The position numbers and the translations under genes are program-made. A stretch of 39,798 bases of DNA from Rubrivivax sp. GTDB lineage: Bacteria > Pseudomonadota > Gammaproteobacteria > Burkholderiales > Burkholderiaceae_C. Of this stretch, positions 8,984-15,379 are shown piece by piece; the first letter of the stretch is position 1, and every line of letters begins with the position of its first letter. The stretch covers positions 1 through 39,798 of the forward strand of contig JAEUPF010000101.1 in NCBI GenBank assembly GCA_016790425.1. Reading direction: 5' to 3'. The notes beneath the pieces are model-generated. The model was not told the DNA's origin and did no database searches. It saw only the letters and a list, made by a program, of their open reading frames with translations.

Positions 8984-9799
8984 GTGGGCTTCGAAGCCAC
9001 CTTCGGCAGCGGCGGCGCGCCCGGCTGGTACGGCAAGATCAGCACGCTGGGCGACTTCGCTTCGCGGCGGCTGCCGCCGTCGACGCTGAGCGCGCTGGAC
9101 CATTGGCTTGCCGATGTCGTGGCCGGCAGCCGCGCGCAGCTCGGCGACGACTGGCTGGACCTGTACCTCGCCGCGCCGCTGCAGCGCTTCGTGCTGGGGC
9201 CGGGGTTGCTCGACGCGGCGGGCGGCACGACGACCATGCGTGCCGCCGGCGCGGCCGGCCGCGCCGTCGGCTGGATGGGCGGCCGCGCCGAACCCGCGCC
9301 GACCTGGTGGTTCGGCGTGCTGATGCCCAGCTGCGACAACGTCGGCCGCTATTTCCCGCTCGTCGTGCTGCAGCCGCGCAGCGCGCCGCCGGTGGAGCGC
9401 TTCGGCCTCGATCACCTCGAGCGCTGGTGGCAACGCGCCGGCGAAGCGGCGCTGGCGACGTTGCAGGACGACGTCGATGTCGAGCGCTTCGACCGCGCGC
9501 TGGCGGAACTGCCGCCGTGGCCGGCGATGCGCGAGAGTGGCCCCAGCGGCGCGGCCCGCGGCGTGCCCGCCGGCGAATGCCACGTGGCCGCCGCCGGCAC
9601 CCTGGGCGAACTGGCGCAGGCGTTCGCCGCCGCCGACTGGCTGGCGCGGCTGCAGGGGCGCAGCCTGTGGTGGTCGTGGCGGCCGGGTGATTCAGCGCCG
9701 GGCGCTGTCACCACCGCGGCCGTGCCCTCGTCATGCCGCATCGTCGCCGGCCTGCCCTCGGCGCCGGTGTTCGCGGAGATGATTCGGGCGGCGGATTGA
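8984..9799 (+). CDS. tagF: T6SS-associated protein TagF
   Basis: TagF (DUF2094) is a post-translational repressor of T6SS in Pseudomonas, where it acts on or beside the FHA protein. The 271-residue product opens with the family motif PGWYGKISTLGDFASRRL and contains the conserved WWFGVLMPSCDNVGRYFPL. The start is a GTG at 8984, preceded by a weak AAGG at 8974-8977; no in-frame ATG lies between it and the conserved motif. It directly follows tssM. Its usual functional partners (FHA protein and PP2C phosphatase) lie on the opposite strand beyond the cassette array, so the array separates T6SS genes that work together. Confidence 0.9.
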   Translation: MGFEATFGSGGAPGWYGKISTLGDFASRRLPPSTLSALDHWLADVVAGSRAQLGDDWLDLYLAAPLQRFVLGPGLLDAAGGTTTMRAAGAAGRAVGWMGGRAEPAPTWWFGVLMPSCDNVGRYFPLVVLQPRSAPPVERFGLDHLERWWQRAGEAALATLQDDVDVERFDRALAELPPWPAMRESGPSGAARGVPAGECHVAAAGTLGELAQAFAAADWLARLQGRSLWWSWRPGDSAPGAVTTAAVPSSCRIVAGLPSAPVFAEMIRAAD

Positions 9800-9820
9800 G
9801 GGTTTTTGTCCTGGCGGGCC

Positions 9821-9834
9821 ATTAGACGTTAGAG
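9821..9834 (+). other. Possible right-end remnant of an attC or attI site
   Basis: ATTAGACGTTAGAG resembles the right end of integron recombination sites, with GTTAGAG matching GTTRRRY at six of seven positions. It lies 29 bases after the tagF stop and 16 bases before the first cassette gene. No left arm is present, so it would be a half site left after insertion or deletion. The match is short and is supported mainly by position. Confidence 0.5.
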
Positions 9835-9849
9835 GCCTCAGACAACCGT

Positions 9850-10992
9850 ATGCGGCGCGGACGCGTCTTCACAGTGTTTGACGTCGAGTGTCGCTTTGGC
9901 CTGCCTCTGCGCAAGGCCTTCGCGCTGCAGGTCCGAGGCGACCGCGCGGCTGTCGTCTTGCTGAGGGAACGTGCACCTCTTGAGTTTGTCGACCCAACAA
10001 ACTCCGTTGTGTCTGCCGTCGGCAGCAGTCAATCTCGCCCATTCGCGCTCGCCAAGCCACTAGCCCTGCCTGCCACAGACAAGGTGTACTTCCAGGCCAT
10101 GACTCTCGGGTCCAAAGACACGAAGTTCGACTCACCTGAAGCGGTGCAGGCGCTGATGTCGAACGCAAGCATTCTCGCGGTCTTCGACCCGCTTGAGACG
10201 GCCGTCAGCCTGCGCTCGAAGATCGGGACAGAGGTCGCGATTGTTGTCGAGCGCACCGAGGCTGAGTGGAAGGCATTAGGACCCAGCAAGTTCGACGAAG
10301 CCCATAGCGCGATCTGGGATGAGTTCGTTCGCACGTACCAAATGGTTACGGCTGACGTCCGCCCGCCCTACTGGAACGACGGTCATCGCCTCCTGATCGT
10401 AAAACAGGGCTGGGTCCGGTATGACGAGCCTGCGCAAGCACTTGATTGGCAAGCACGCCTCACCCTGCCTTGTGAGGCCATCCCAATCGATCGCCACCGC
10501 GTCTCGTCCTCATATGCAATGGAGGGCAAGTTCCAGTTTGACACGCAGGCTGCGACGGCGATGATCGAGCGCTACTTTGCGGCGGGAGTGCCAGTCCCCT
10601 TGAGCCGCGAGACCCTGGCGGGTGCACAACGCGCTGTAGACCTACATCGTTCCGGAAAGACCGCCATTGTCGAGTGCACCATTGCACTTGAGATCGCCGT
10701 TGCCGAGGTTGTGAGTGCCGCAAAGGTGAAGGCTGGCGTGTCGAAAAAGAAGCTCGACGAGTACAAGAAAGAGATCGGGCTTGGCTATCAGGTGAATGTG
10801 GATCTGCCTATGCTGCTCGCACCGTTGTCTGACGATGAGCGCCAAGTTCTGGGAGCGGCTGACGCTGTGCGGAAGCGTAGGAACGAGATCATTCATGCGG
10901 GGGCGCAGCCAACGCGCGAGGAGGGAGAGCAGGCAGTGAAGGCTGTACGCACCCTCCTTGACCTCCTGCGCAGCCGCGGCTTCAAGGTGTGA
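9850..10992 (+). CDS. Cassette-borne protein with C-terminal HEPN motif
   Basis: This 380-residue protein has no clear relative recognisable by eye over its first 250 residues, which look like a mixed alpha/beta domain. The C-terminal part (about 270-375) is helical and carries R344-N-E-I-I-H349, which matches the RX4-6H signature of HEPN domains. HEPN proteins are often RNases in toxin-antitoxin or abortive-infection systems, and ApeA-type defence proteins have a similar layout of an N-terminal domain plus a C-terminal HEPN (family knowledge). The gene fills the first integron cassette and its stop lies 22 bases before the attC. No separate antitoxin gene is seen. Function is an inference from one motif. 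Confidence 0.6.
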   Translation: MRRGRVFTVFDVECRFGLPLRKAFALQVRGDRAAVVLLRERAPLEFVDPTNSVVSAVGSSQSRPFALAKPLALPATDKVYFQAMTLGSKDTKFDSPEAVQALMSNASILAVFDPLETAVSLRSKIGTEVAIVVERTEAEWKALGPSKFDEAHSAIWDEFVRTYQMVTADVRPPYWNDGHRLLIVKQGWVRYDEPAQALDWQARLTLPCEAIPIDRHRVSSSYAMEGKFQFDTQAATAMIERYFAAGVPVPLSRETLAGAQRAVDLHRSGKTAIVECTIALEIAVAEVVSAAKVKAGVSKKKLDEYKKEIGLGYQVNVDLPMLLAPLSDDERQVLGAADAVRKRRNEIIHAGAQPTREEGEQAVKAVRTLLDLLRSRGFKV

Positions 10993-11014
10993 CCGGGCAT
11001 GTCGCCGCGCTGAG

Positions 11015-11143
11015 GCCTAACCACTCGCTCGAGAGGCGACCCTCCGCGGACGGGTGCTTTGCCCGGCCACCCGTTGTGGTTCAATATCGGGCACCTGGGC
11101 AAAGCACCCGTCCGCTCCGGTCGCCTTAGCTCGAACGTTATGC
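11015..11143 (+). other. attC recombination site 1
   Basis: This 129-bp site starts with GCCTAAC (11015-11021) followed by CACTCGCTCGAG, and ends with CTTAGCTCGAACGTTATGC. Between them lies a long imperfect inverted repeat: GGCGACCCTCCGCGGACGGG near 11035 pairs with CCCGTCCGC...GGTCGCC near 11107-11126, and GTGCTTTGCCC pairs with GGGCAAAGCAC. The right core GTTATGC has one mismatch to GTTRRRY. The organisation is that of classic attC sites such as that of aadA. Confidence 0.85.
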
Positions 11144-12018
11144 TTCACATGCACGCACCGTACGGCATCCACCGCTTGGTCGTCGCCGCTCTCGCTGTCA
11201 TGGCCCTTGAAGCCCGTTCGGGTTCATTGGCCGATGAGCTTACAAGCAAGTCCTTCTGGTCCAACTTCGATTGGAGGACGGCCACGACATCGACCGTTTG
11301 GACGGACTCCGCGTTTTCCCCCTATTCATCTTCAGCGTCAGGCGACGTCTTCGAAAAGAACCAGAGGCTTCCCCTACTCGGGCGCATCTACAACGTCTCA
11401 CTGGTGCGCAGCGTATCTCAAGCGCATCTCCCCAATTATCTTGTGGCTGCGACCAGCCTTGAGTCCTTGAAATGCAGTGACTTGGTGTCTGAATGGTCGC
11501 AGATCCTCGGGCGCGAAGACATATCGATGGACAACAGCTACAAGCCCACCGCGGGCTACACACTGGGCGAGATAGTGACTGTCTGGCGACTCAAGAATAC
11601 GAACGCCGTCGCGCAGTGTGTGACCCTTGGCCCCACCCTACCTGGGAGCTTTGTGGTCACCTTCCGTCCATCCGAGCACCCCGTGCCTGAGAGTCCCGTT
11701 CACCTCAACTGCACCCGCAACTTTTCGCCAGTAGGTACGAGTCCCGACGCGCGCAGTGCCGCGCGCATGGCCATATCTATCATCCCTTCCCAGAGCGTCC
11801 TTGCCGACGCTGACGGCTTGGTGATGGTGACGAACGTGAGGACAACGTTCGCCGCATTTGAATGGACTATCTCGACCGATGTCATCGTACAGACCATCCG
11901 AATTGATCGGACGAACGGATTCCTTTCCGGAGCCGCGCGTAGCAAGAGCGACGGACGGCTCGTTGGGACCTACCAAGGAGAGTGCGAAAAACGCATCCAA
12001 GGGGAGCGTCGCTTCTAG
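11140..12018 (+). CDS. Cassette-borne exported protein of unknown function
   Basis: The 292-residue product starts at an ATG lying inside the right core of the preceding attC (11140), or at the ATG 9 bases later; an in-frame extension upstream would read through the attC and is not credible. The N-terminus (HRLVVAALAVMALEARSGSLA) is a plausible Sec signal peptide, predicting a periplasmic or secreted product of about 260 residues. Three widely spaced Cys remain in the mature part plus one near the C-terminus (GTYQGECEKR), so disulphides are possible. No domain was recognised. Codon use is less GC-biased than in the T6SS genes. The stop codon is 4 bases before the next attC. Confidence 0.65.
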   Translation: MLHMHAPYGIHRLVVAALAVMALEARSGSLADELTSKSFWSNFDWRTATTSTVWTDSAFSPYSSSASGDVFEKNQRLPLLGRIYNVSLVRSVSQAHLPNYLVAATSLESLKCSDLVSEWSQILGREDISMDNSYKPTAGYTLGEIVTVWRLKNTNAVAQCVTLGPTLPGSFVVTFRPSEHPVPESPVHLNCTRNFSPVGTSPDARSAARMAISIIPSQSVLADADGLVMVTNVRTTFAAFEWTISTDVIVQTIRIDRTNGFLSGAARSKSDGRLVGTYQGECEKRIQGERRF

Positions 12019-12022
12019 TGAA

Positions 12023-12151
12023 GCCTAAAACCCCTCGCTCAAGCGCGGACTGGCCGCGGCGGGTCGCCTTGGCCGCGCAGCGCTCGTGGTCTATGCTGCG
12101 CCGCGCGGCCAAGCCGTCCCACCGCGGCCAGCCGCTAGCTCGACGCTGGGC
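12023..12151 (+). other. attC recombination site 2
   Basis: The site begins GCCTAAAAC with CCCTCGCTCAAG and ends CCGCTAGCTCGACGCTGGGC. The left core has two extra bases compared with the other sites, and the right core GCTGGGC differs from GTTRRRY at one position. The internal arms pair well: ACTGGCCGCGGCGGG (12049-12063) faces CCGCGGCCAGC (12122-12132), and CCTTGGCCGCGCAGCG faces CGCCGCGCGGCCAAG. Confidence 0.8.
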
Positions 12152-12161
12152 GTCGTGACTC

Positions 12162-12689
12162 ATGCCATCCCTGACCCCCGCCGCTATATACGCAGCGCGG
12201 TCCGACGACGCGCTCCACGAACTGCTGGCGGCGGAGTTGAACCGGCGACTCGGAGAGAGCGTGGACGGCGACTCAGGGACGTTCCTTCGCCGCCTTCAGG
12301 AGCTGCCAATTGGGCTTCGAGCAATGGCAAGCGTCTATCAACTGGACGTAAGCTTGGCTCTGGATGACCTGGGCCACCACTTCCGCAACTGGCACGACTT
12401 GCGCTTGGCGGCTGAGACAGCGCGAGGTCTCAGGGAGCTGGGGGCAACTCGGCACGCAGAGGCGTTCGAGGCAGCCGTGCGCATTGCCGAACATCATTGG
12501 AGTTTCTTTGCCAGGCCAACGTTTGGTGACGAGTACCTTGGCTCCGCTGTCGAACGAGAGTTGTCGCCGCTGAACGAACGACTGTGGTCGCTTCAGGGCT
12601 ACCGGAACCAAGCGGGCCGAACCATCCTCTCCTTCTGGCCACCATACGCGCGAATGCATCCGCAGAGAATTGTTGGCGACGACGCCTGA
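12162..12689 (+). CDS. Cassette-borne small protein, possibly DMP19-like (DUF4375)
   Basis: The 175-residue product is predicted mostly helical. Its middle part (about 62-112: LDVSLALDDLGHHFRN, then AAETARGLRELGATRHAEAFEAAV) resembles the DMP19/DUF4375 fold, in which a residue-rich helix pair follows a 'GF..fF.N' type segment; this is a tentative match made by eye. DMP19 itself is a DNA mimic that binds a repressor, but most family members are uncharacterised. The gene fills the third cassette. Its TGA stop (12687-12689) lies inside the left core of the following attC, an arrangement common in compact cassettes. Confidence 0.5.
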   Translation: MPSLTPAAIYAARSDDALHELLAAELNRRLGESVDGDSGTFLRRLQELPIGLRAMASVYQLDVSLALDDLGHHFRNWHDLRLAAETARGLRELGATRHAEAFEAAVRIAEHHWSFFARPTFGDEYLGSAVERELSPLNERLWSLQGYRNQAGRTILSFWPPYARMHPQRIVGDDA

Positions 12690-12771
12690 ACCATTCGCTC
12701 GAGAGCGGACGCGGCGAGGCAGGGCGCAAGGTCCCCCTGCCTCAGCGCGCCGCTCAGCTCCCACGTTGGGC
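12684..12771 (+). other. attC recombination site 3
   Basis: This 88-bp site runs from GCCTGAACCATTCGCTCGAG to CTCCCACGTTGGGC. GTTGGGC (12765-12771) is a perfect GTTRRRY core. The arms GAGCGGACGCGGCGAGGCAG (12703-12722) and CTGCCTCAGCGCGCCGCTC (12737-12755) form the stem. Of the complete sites it is the shortest and the one with the best right core. Confidence 0.87.
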
Positions 12772-12807
12772 GGCGCAGATCAAGGGCGGTTGCGCCCCAG
12801 GAGTACC

Positions 12808-13046
12808 ATGGGTGCTATGCAAATCGCAACAGGTACCGTTGTCGACGGGAAGATCGTTCTCGAAGGCGTCCCACTGATGGAGGGCGCGAGAGTCACCGTG
12901 GTCACGCGGGGAGCTGATGAGGGCTTCTCGCTATCCGAGGCCCAAGAGAACGAGCTTCTCGTTACTTCATCTACTACCGCGCCGATGCCGCGGACCTCAA
13001 GGTGTTGGCGTTCTGGCACGCAAGTCGTGGTAGCCAGCCCATCTAA
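12808..13046 (+). pseudogene. Remnant of an antitoxin/ParE toxin pair with an internal deletion
   Basis: The fourth cassette holds two gene halves in different frames. From the ATG at 12808 a frame encodes the first part of a small antitoxin (MQIATGTVVDGKIVLEG, then EGARVTVVTRG) up to about SLSEAQENEL, where intact relatives usually carry about 20-25 more residues. From 12957 to the TAA at 13044-13046, in the next frame, the sequence reads SRYFIYYRADAADLKVLAFW and HASRGSQPI. That is the usual C-terminal end of a RelE/ParE-type toxin. The toxin's first two thirds and the antitoxin's end are missing, which fits a single deletion. The surviving open frame from 12808 instead runs on to 13137 as nonsense. 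The toxin stop lies inside the next attC core, showing where the original cassette ended. Confidence 0.8.
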
Positions 13047-13060
13047 CCATTCGCTCGACC
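13041..13060 (+). other. Left half of attC site 4 (truncated)
   Basis: ATCTAACCATTCGCTCGACC matches the left arm of the other sites (RYYYAAC core plus the TCGCTCGA box). No matching right arm or GTTRRRY core follows before the LanC-like gene ends at 13141. The array is therefore cut here, and the remaining 80 bases hold no recognised feature. Confidence 0.75.
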
Positions 13061-13140
13061 AAACAGTGAGCAGGTGGTCGGACCGTTCCACCCTCTGCGC
13101 TTGCCGTCCCGATCAAGACGCCGACTTGACCGCCTGACAG

Positions 13141-14352
13141 TCAGACGAAGTCCAGCGACGGCAGCTTGTCCGTCCCGTCGCGGCAATGCCAGAGGAAGAG
13201 CGCCAGCCCCGTGTCGCCGGTCCACAGCGTGTGTCGCCCCTGGCCATGCCGTTCGCGCATCCGCTGGCATTGCCCGATGGCATGCATCGCGAACGCGCGC
13301 GCCCGCGTGAGCCACCTCTCGTCGCCGCTGCGCCGGAACAGCTTCAGCAGCGCATAGCCGTTGCCGGCGGTGCCGTGGCAGAGGCCATGGCCCTTGGCCA
13401 GCGGCCCGGCGCGCCAGATCGCTTCGCCGCCGGCGAGCAGCAGTTCGTCGAGCTCGGGCGAGCGCCCGCGCGGGAAGCCCGACAGCGCGGTGACGATGCC
13501 CGGCGCCCCGTGGCACCACTGCATCAGGAAGCGCGTCGAGCCGGAGCGCGGCGTGAAGGTGCCCGAAGGCCAGTTGACGGCGCCGCCTTCGCGCTGCGCG
13601 AAGCAGCGCAGCGTGCGCACGCAGCGCTCGTACAGCGCCTCGCGCCGCTCGTCGTCGAGCAGCGCGGCGCCCGTCAGCAGCGGGTAGACGTTGCCGGCGA
13701 AGCCGTGCCCGGCGCCGAGGTACTGCACGACGCTGCCGTACAGGTCCTGCGTCCACAGGTGGCAGCCGGCCTTCTCGTCGGGCAGCCAGGTGCGCCAGAC
13801 CTGCCGCGCGTTGTCCAGGAAGAGCTCGCGCCAGCGCGCCTCGTGCGTCGTGCACCACAGGTGCCAGGCGGCCACCATCGTGCCCGGCGCGGCCCACAAC
13901 GCCTCGTTGGTCGGGTTGCCGATGTTCGCTCGCACGCACTCGTGCACGCGTTCGGCGGCGGTCGCCGAGCCGGTGATGCGCCAGCGCACGAGCTGCATCC
14001 CGGTCTCGCCGAGGAAGTACGAGGGCACCACTTCGCCGGTGTCGGGCTCGGCGAGATAGGACGCGAGGGCCTGCTCGATGCCTGCGGCGGCGTCGAGCAC
14101 AGCGGCCGCGGCGCCTGCGCGGGCCAGCGTCCACAGCGCCCACAGCACGCCGGCACTGCCCAGGTAGAGCGACTTGAAGCCGGTGCGCGGCGCTTCGCCT
14201 TCCTCGTCGAGCGGGTGCACGGGCCAGTGGCCGGCCGCGGTCCGCTCGCGCGCCGCGTTGCTGACGATGGCCTCGATGGCTGCGCGCGCCCGTCCTTCGT
14301 TCCAGGTGAGCGAGGGGTCGAGCGGCTCGTGCCGCGCGGGCTCGAAGAGCAT
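13141..14352 (-). CDS. LanC-like zinc protein
   Basis: The 403-residue protein has the LanC/LANCL alpha-toroid pattern of repeated Gly-rich turns: YLGSAGVLW (63-71), YLGAGHGFAGNVYPLL (211-226), QWCHGAPGIVTAL (278-290), GLCHGTAGNGYALL (323-336) and TGDTGLALFLW (378-388). The zinc ligands of the family are all present as Cys280, Cys325 and His326, so it is likely catalytically competent. Bacterial LanC adds Cys thiols to dehydroamino acids in lanthipeptides, and animal LANCL adds glutathione to dehydroamino acids formed from phospho-Ser/Thr. No lanthipeptide precursor or dehydratase is nearby. It is the last gene of a minus-strand group with a PP2C phosphatase (58-base gap) and TagH, so a role in the phospho-signalling arm of T6SS is possible (inference). 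Confidence 0.85.
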   Translation of the reverse strand: MLFEPARHEPLDPSLTWNEGRARAAIEAIVSNAARERTAAGHWPVHPLDEEGEAPRTGFKSLYLGSAGVLWALWTLARAGAAAAVLDAAAGIEQALASYLAEPDTGEVVPSYFLGETGMQLVRWRITGSATAAERVHECVRANIGNPTNEALWAAPGTMVAAWHLWCTTHEARWRELFLDNARQVWRTWLPDEKAGCHLWTQDLYGSVVQYLGAGHGFAGNVYPLLTGAALLDDERREALYERCVRTLRCFAQREGGAVNWPSGTFTPRSGSTRFLMQWCHGAPGIVTALSGFPRGRSPELDELLLAGGEAIWRAGPLAKGHGLCHGTAGNGYALLKLFRRSGDERWLTRARAFAMHAIGQCQRMRERHGQGRHTLWTGDTGLALFLWHCRDGTDKLPSLDFV

Positions 14353-14410
14353 GGCTGCCGCCGAGATTTGCGGGTCCGCCGCCGGAAGAAGGCTTGCGCG
14401 GCTTGCGGCG

Positions 14411-15208
14411 CTACAGCGCGCGCGGCCGCGTGTCCTCGAAGCGCGCGATCGTCATCTCGTTCGGCTCGCCCACCCACACCGCCACGGCGGTGTAGTTGTC
14501 CTGCTTGGGCGCGGCGCGTGCCGCGATCTGCGCGCGCATGTCGTCGAGCCACTCCTCGGGCGAGTCGGCGCGGTGCAGCGCCGCGGCGATGTCGTGCGGC
14601 TCGAAGGTGTCCCACCAGCCGTCGCTGCACAGCAAGAAGGCGTCGCCCTCGAACAGTTCCACCGGCCGCACCACGGTGTGCGGATTGACGTCGCCCTCGA
14701 TGCCCAGCGCCGCCAGCAGGTGGTTCTTCTGCGGGTGCGCGCGGCCCTGTTCCTCGCTGAGCATGCCCGAGCGCACCATGTGCTGCACGATGCTGTCGTC
14801 CTGCGTCAGCAATTCGCCCTGGCCGTGGCGCACGCGGTACAGGCGCGAATCGCCCACGTGCGACCACAGCGCGTGCTCGAGCTGCGGCTCGATCCACAGC
14901 GCCACGATGGTGGTGTGCATGCGGTGCTCGGGGCGGCGTGAGTCTTCCTGCGCCAGCACGAGCTCGGCGTGCGCGGTGCGCAGCACGTGGGTCAGCCGCT
15001 CGGGCGAGAACTCGGCGTCCTCGCTGCCCAGCGCCCGGGCCACGCTCTCCACGGCGCGGTACGAAGCCTCCTCGCCGCGCGAATGGCCGCCGGCCCCGTC
15101 GGCCAGAACCGCGTAGTGGCCGGCCGGGCCGCTGCCGTGGCGCAGGTCGTCTTCGTTGCCGCCGCGCGCGCCGGGGTCGGTGCAGGTGGCGATGCGCAGG
15201 CGCGGCAT
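14411..15208 (-). CDS. pppA: PP2C-family Ser/Thr phosphatase (PppA/Stp type)
   Basis: The 265-residue protein has all PP2C metal motifs: GARGGNEDD (13-21), LADGAGGHS (36-43; the usual DGMGG is DGAGG), SHVGDSRLYRV, LLCSDGWWD (D196) and QDNYTAVAV (D237, N238). In T6SS, PppA reverses phosphorylation of the FHA protein by the kinase PpkA and so switches secretion off. The start is placed at MPRLRIATCTD (15208), because the frame extends 31 residues further upstream only as low-complexity sequence. Its neighbours, TagH upstream and LanC-like downstream on the same strand, support the T6SS role. No PpkA gene is in the window. Confidence 0.88.
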   Translation of the reverse strand: MPRLRIATCTDPGARGGNEDDLRHGSGPAGHYAVLADGAGGHSRGEEASYRAVESVARALGSEDAEFSPERLTHVLRTAHAELVLAQEDSRRPEHRMHTTIVALWIEPQLEHALWSHVGDSRLYRVRHGQGELLTQDDSIVQHMVRSGMLSEEQGRAHPQKNHLLAALGIEGDVNPHTVVRPVELFEGDAFLLCSDGWWDTFEPHDIAAALHRADSPEEWLDDMRAQIAARAAPKQDNYTAVAVWVGEPNEMTIARFEDTRPRAL

Positions 15209-15379
15209 GTTCGGTGGCGTCTCTTGCTCTGGGGTTGGCCGGGATGCTGACACACCGGCCGCAGCAAGCGGCCGCCGGGGCGGCGCCATCATCGGCGACA
15301 ACGGGGCGCGCGGGCAAGCACCTCGGCTCGCGCCGAGCCTCCCCTGGCCGCAGGAGGCGCCGGGGCCGCGTGCGCGTGG

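Larger units (their letters stand above)
9828..13060 (+). mobile_element. Integron gene cassette array without integrase (CALIN)
   Basis: Four consecutive gene-plus-recombination-site units lie in one orientation between tagF and the LanC-like gene. The evidence is three full attC sites (11015, 12023, 12684) and a left-half attC (13041), all with the same left arm of type RYYYAAC followed by a TCGCTC(G/A)A box. The full sites also have long imperfect inverted repeats and right ends matching or near GTTRRRY. An isolated right-end-like GTTAGAG at 9828 marks the left border. Base composition and codon use are visibly less GC-biased than in the flanks. No integrase gene or attI is in the window, so this fits a 'cluster of attC sites lacking an integrase'. 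The right boundary is approximate because the last attC is cut. Confidence 0.85.

Noticed and set aside
11059-11139. Upstream extension of the exported cassette protein
   Set aside because: The extension would be translated from the attC hairpin and would hide the signal peptide.
9800-13140. An integron integrase gene associated with the array
   Set aside because: No tyrosine recombinase frame was found on either strand in or near the array.
13141-14352. Lanthipeptide biosynthesis cluster around the LanC-like gene
   Set aside because: No precursor peptide, LanB/LanM-type dehydratase, transporter or protease is present in the window.
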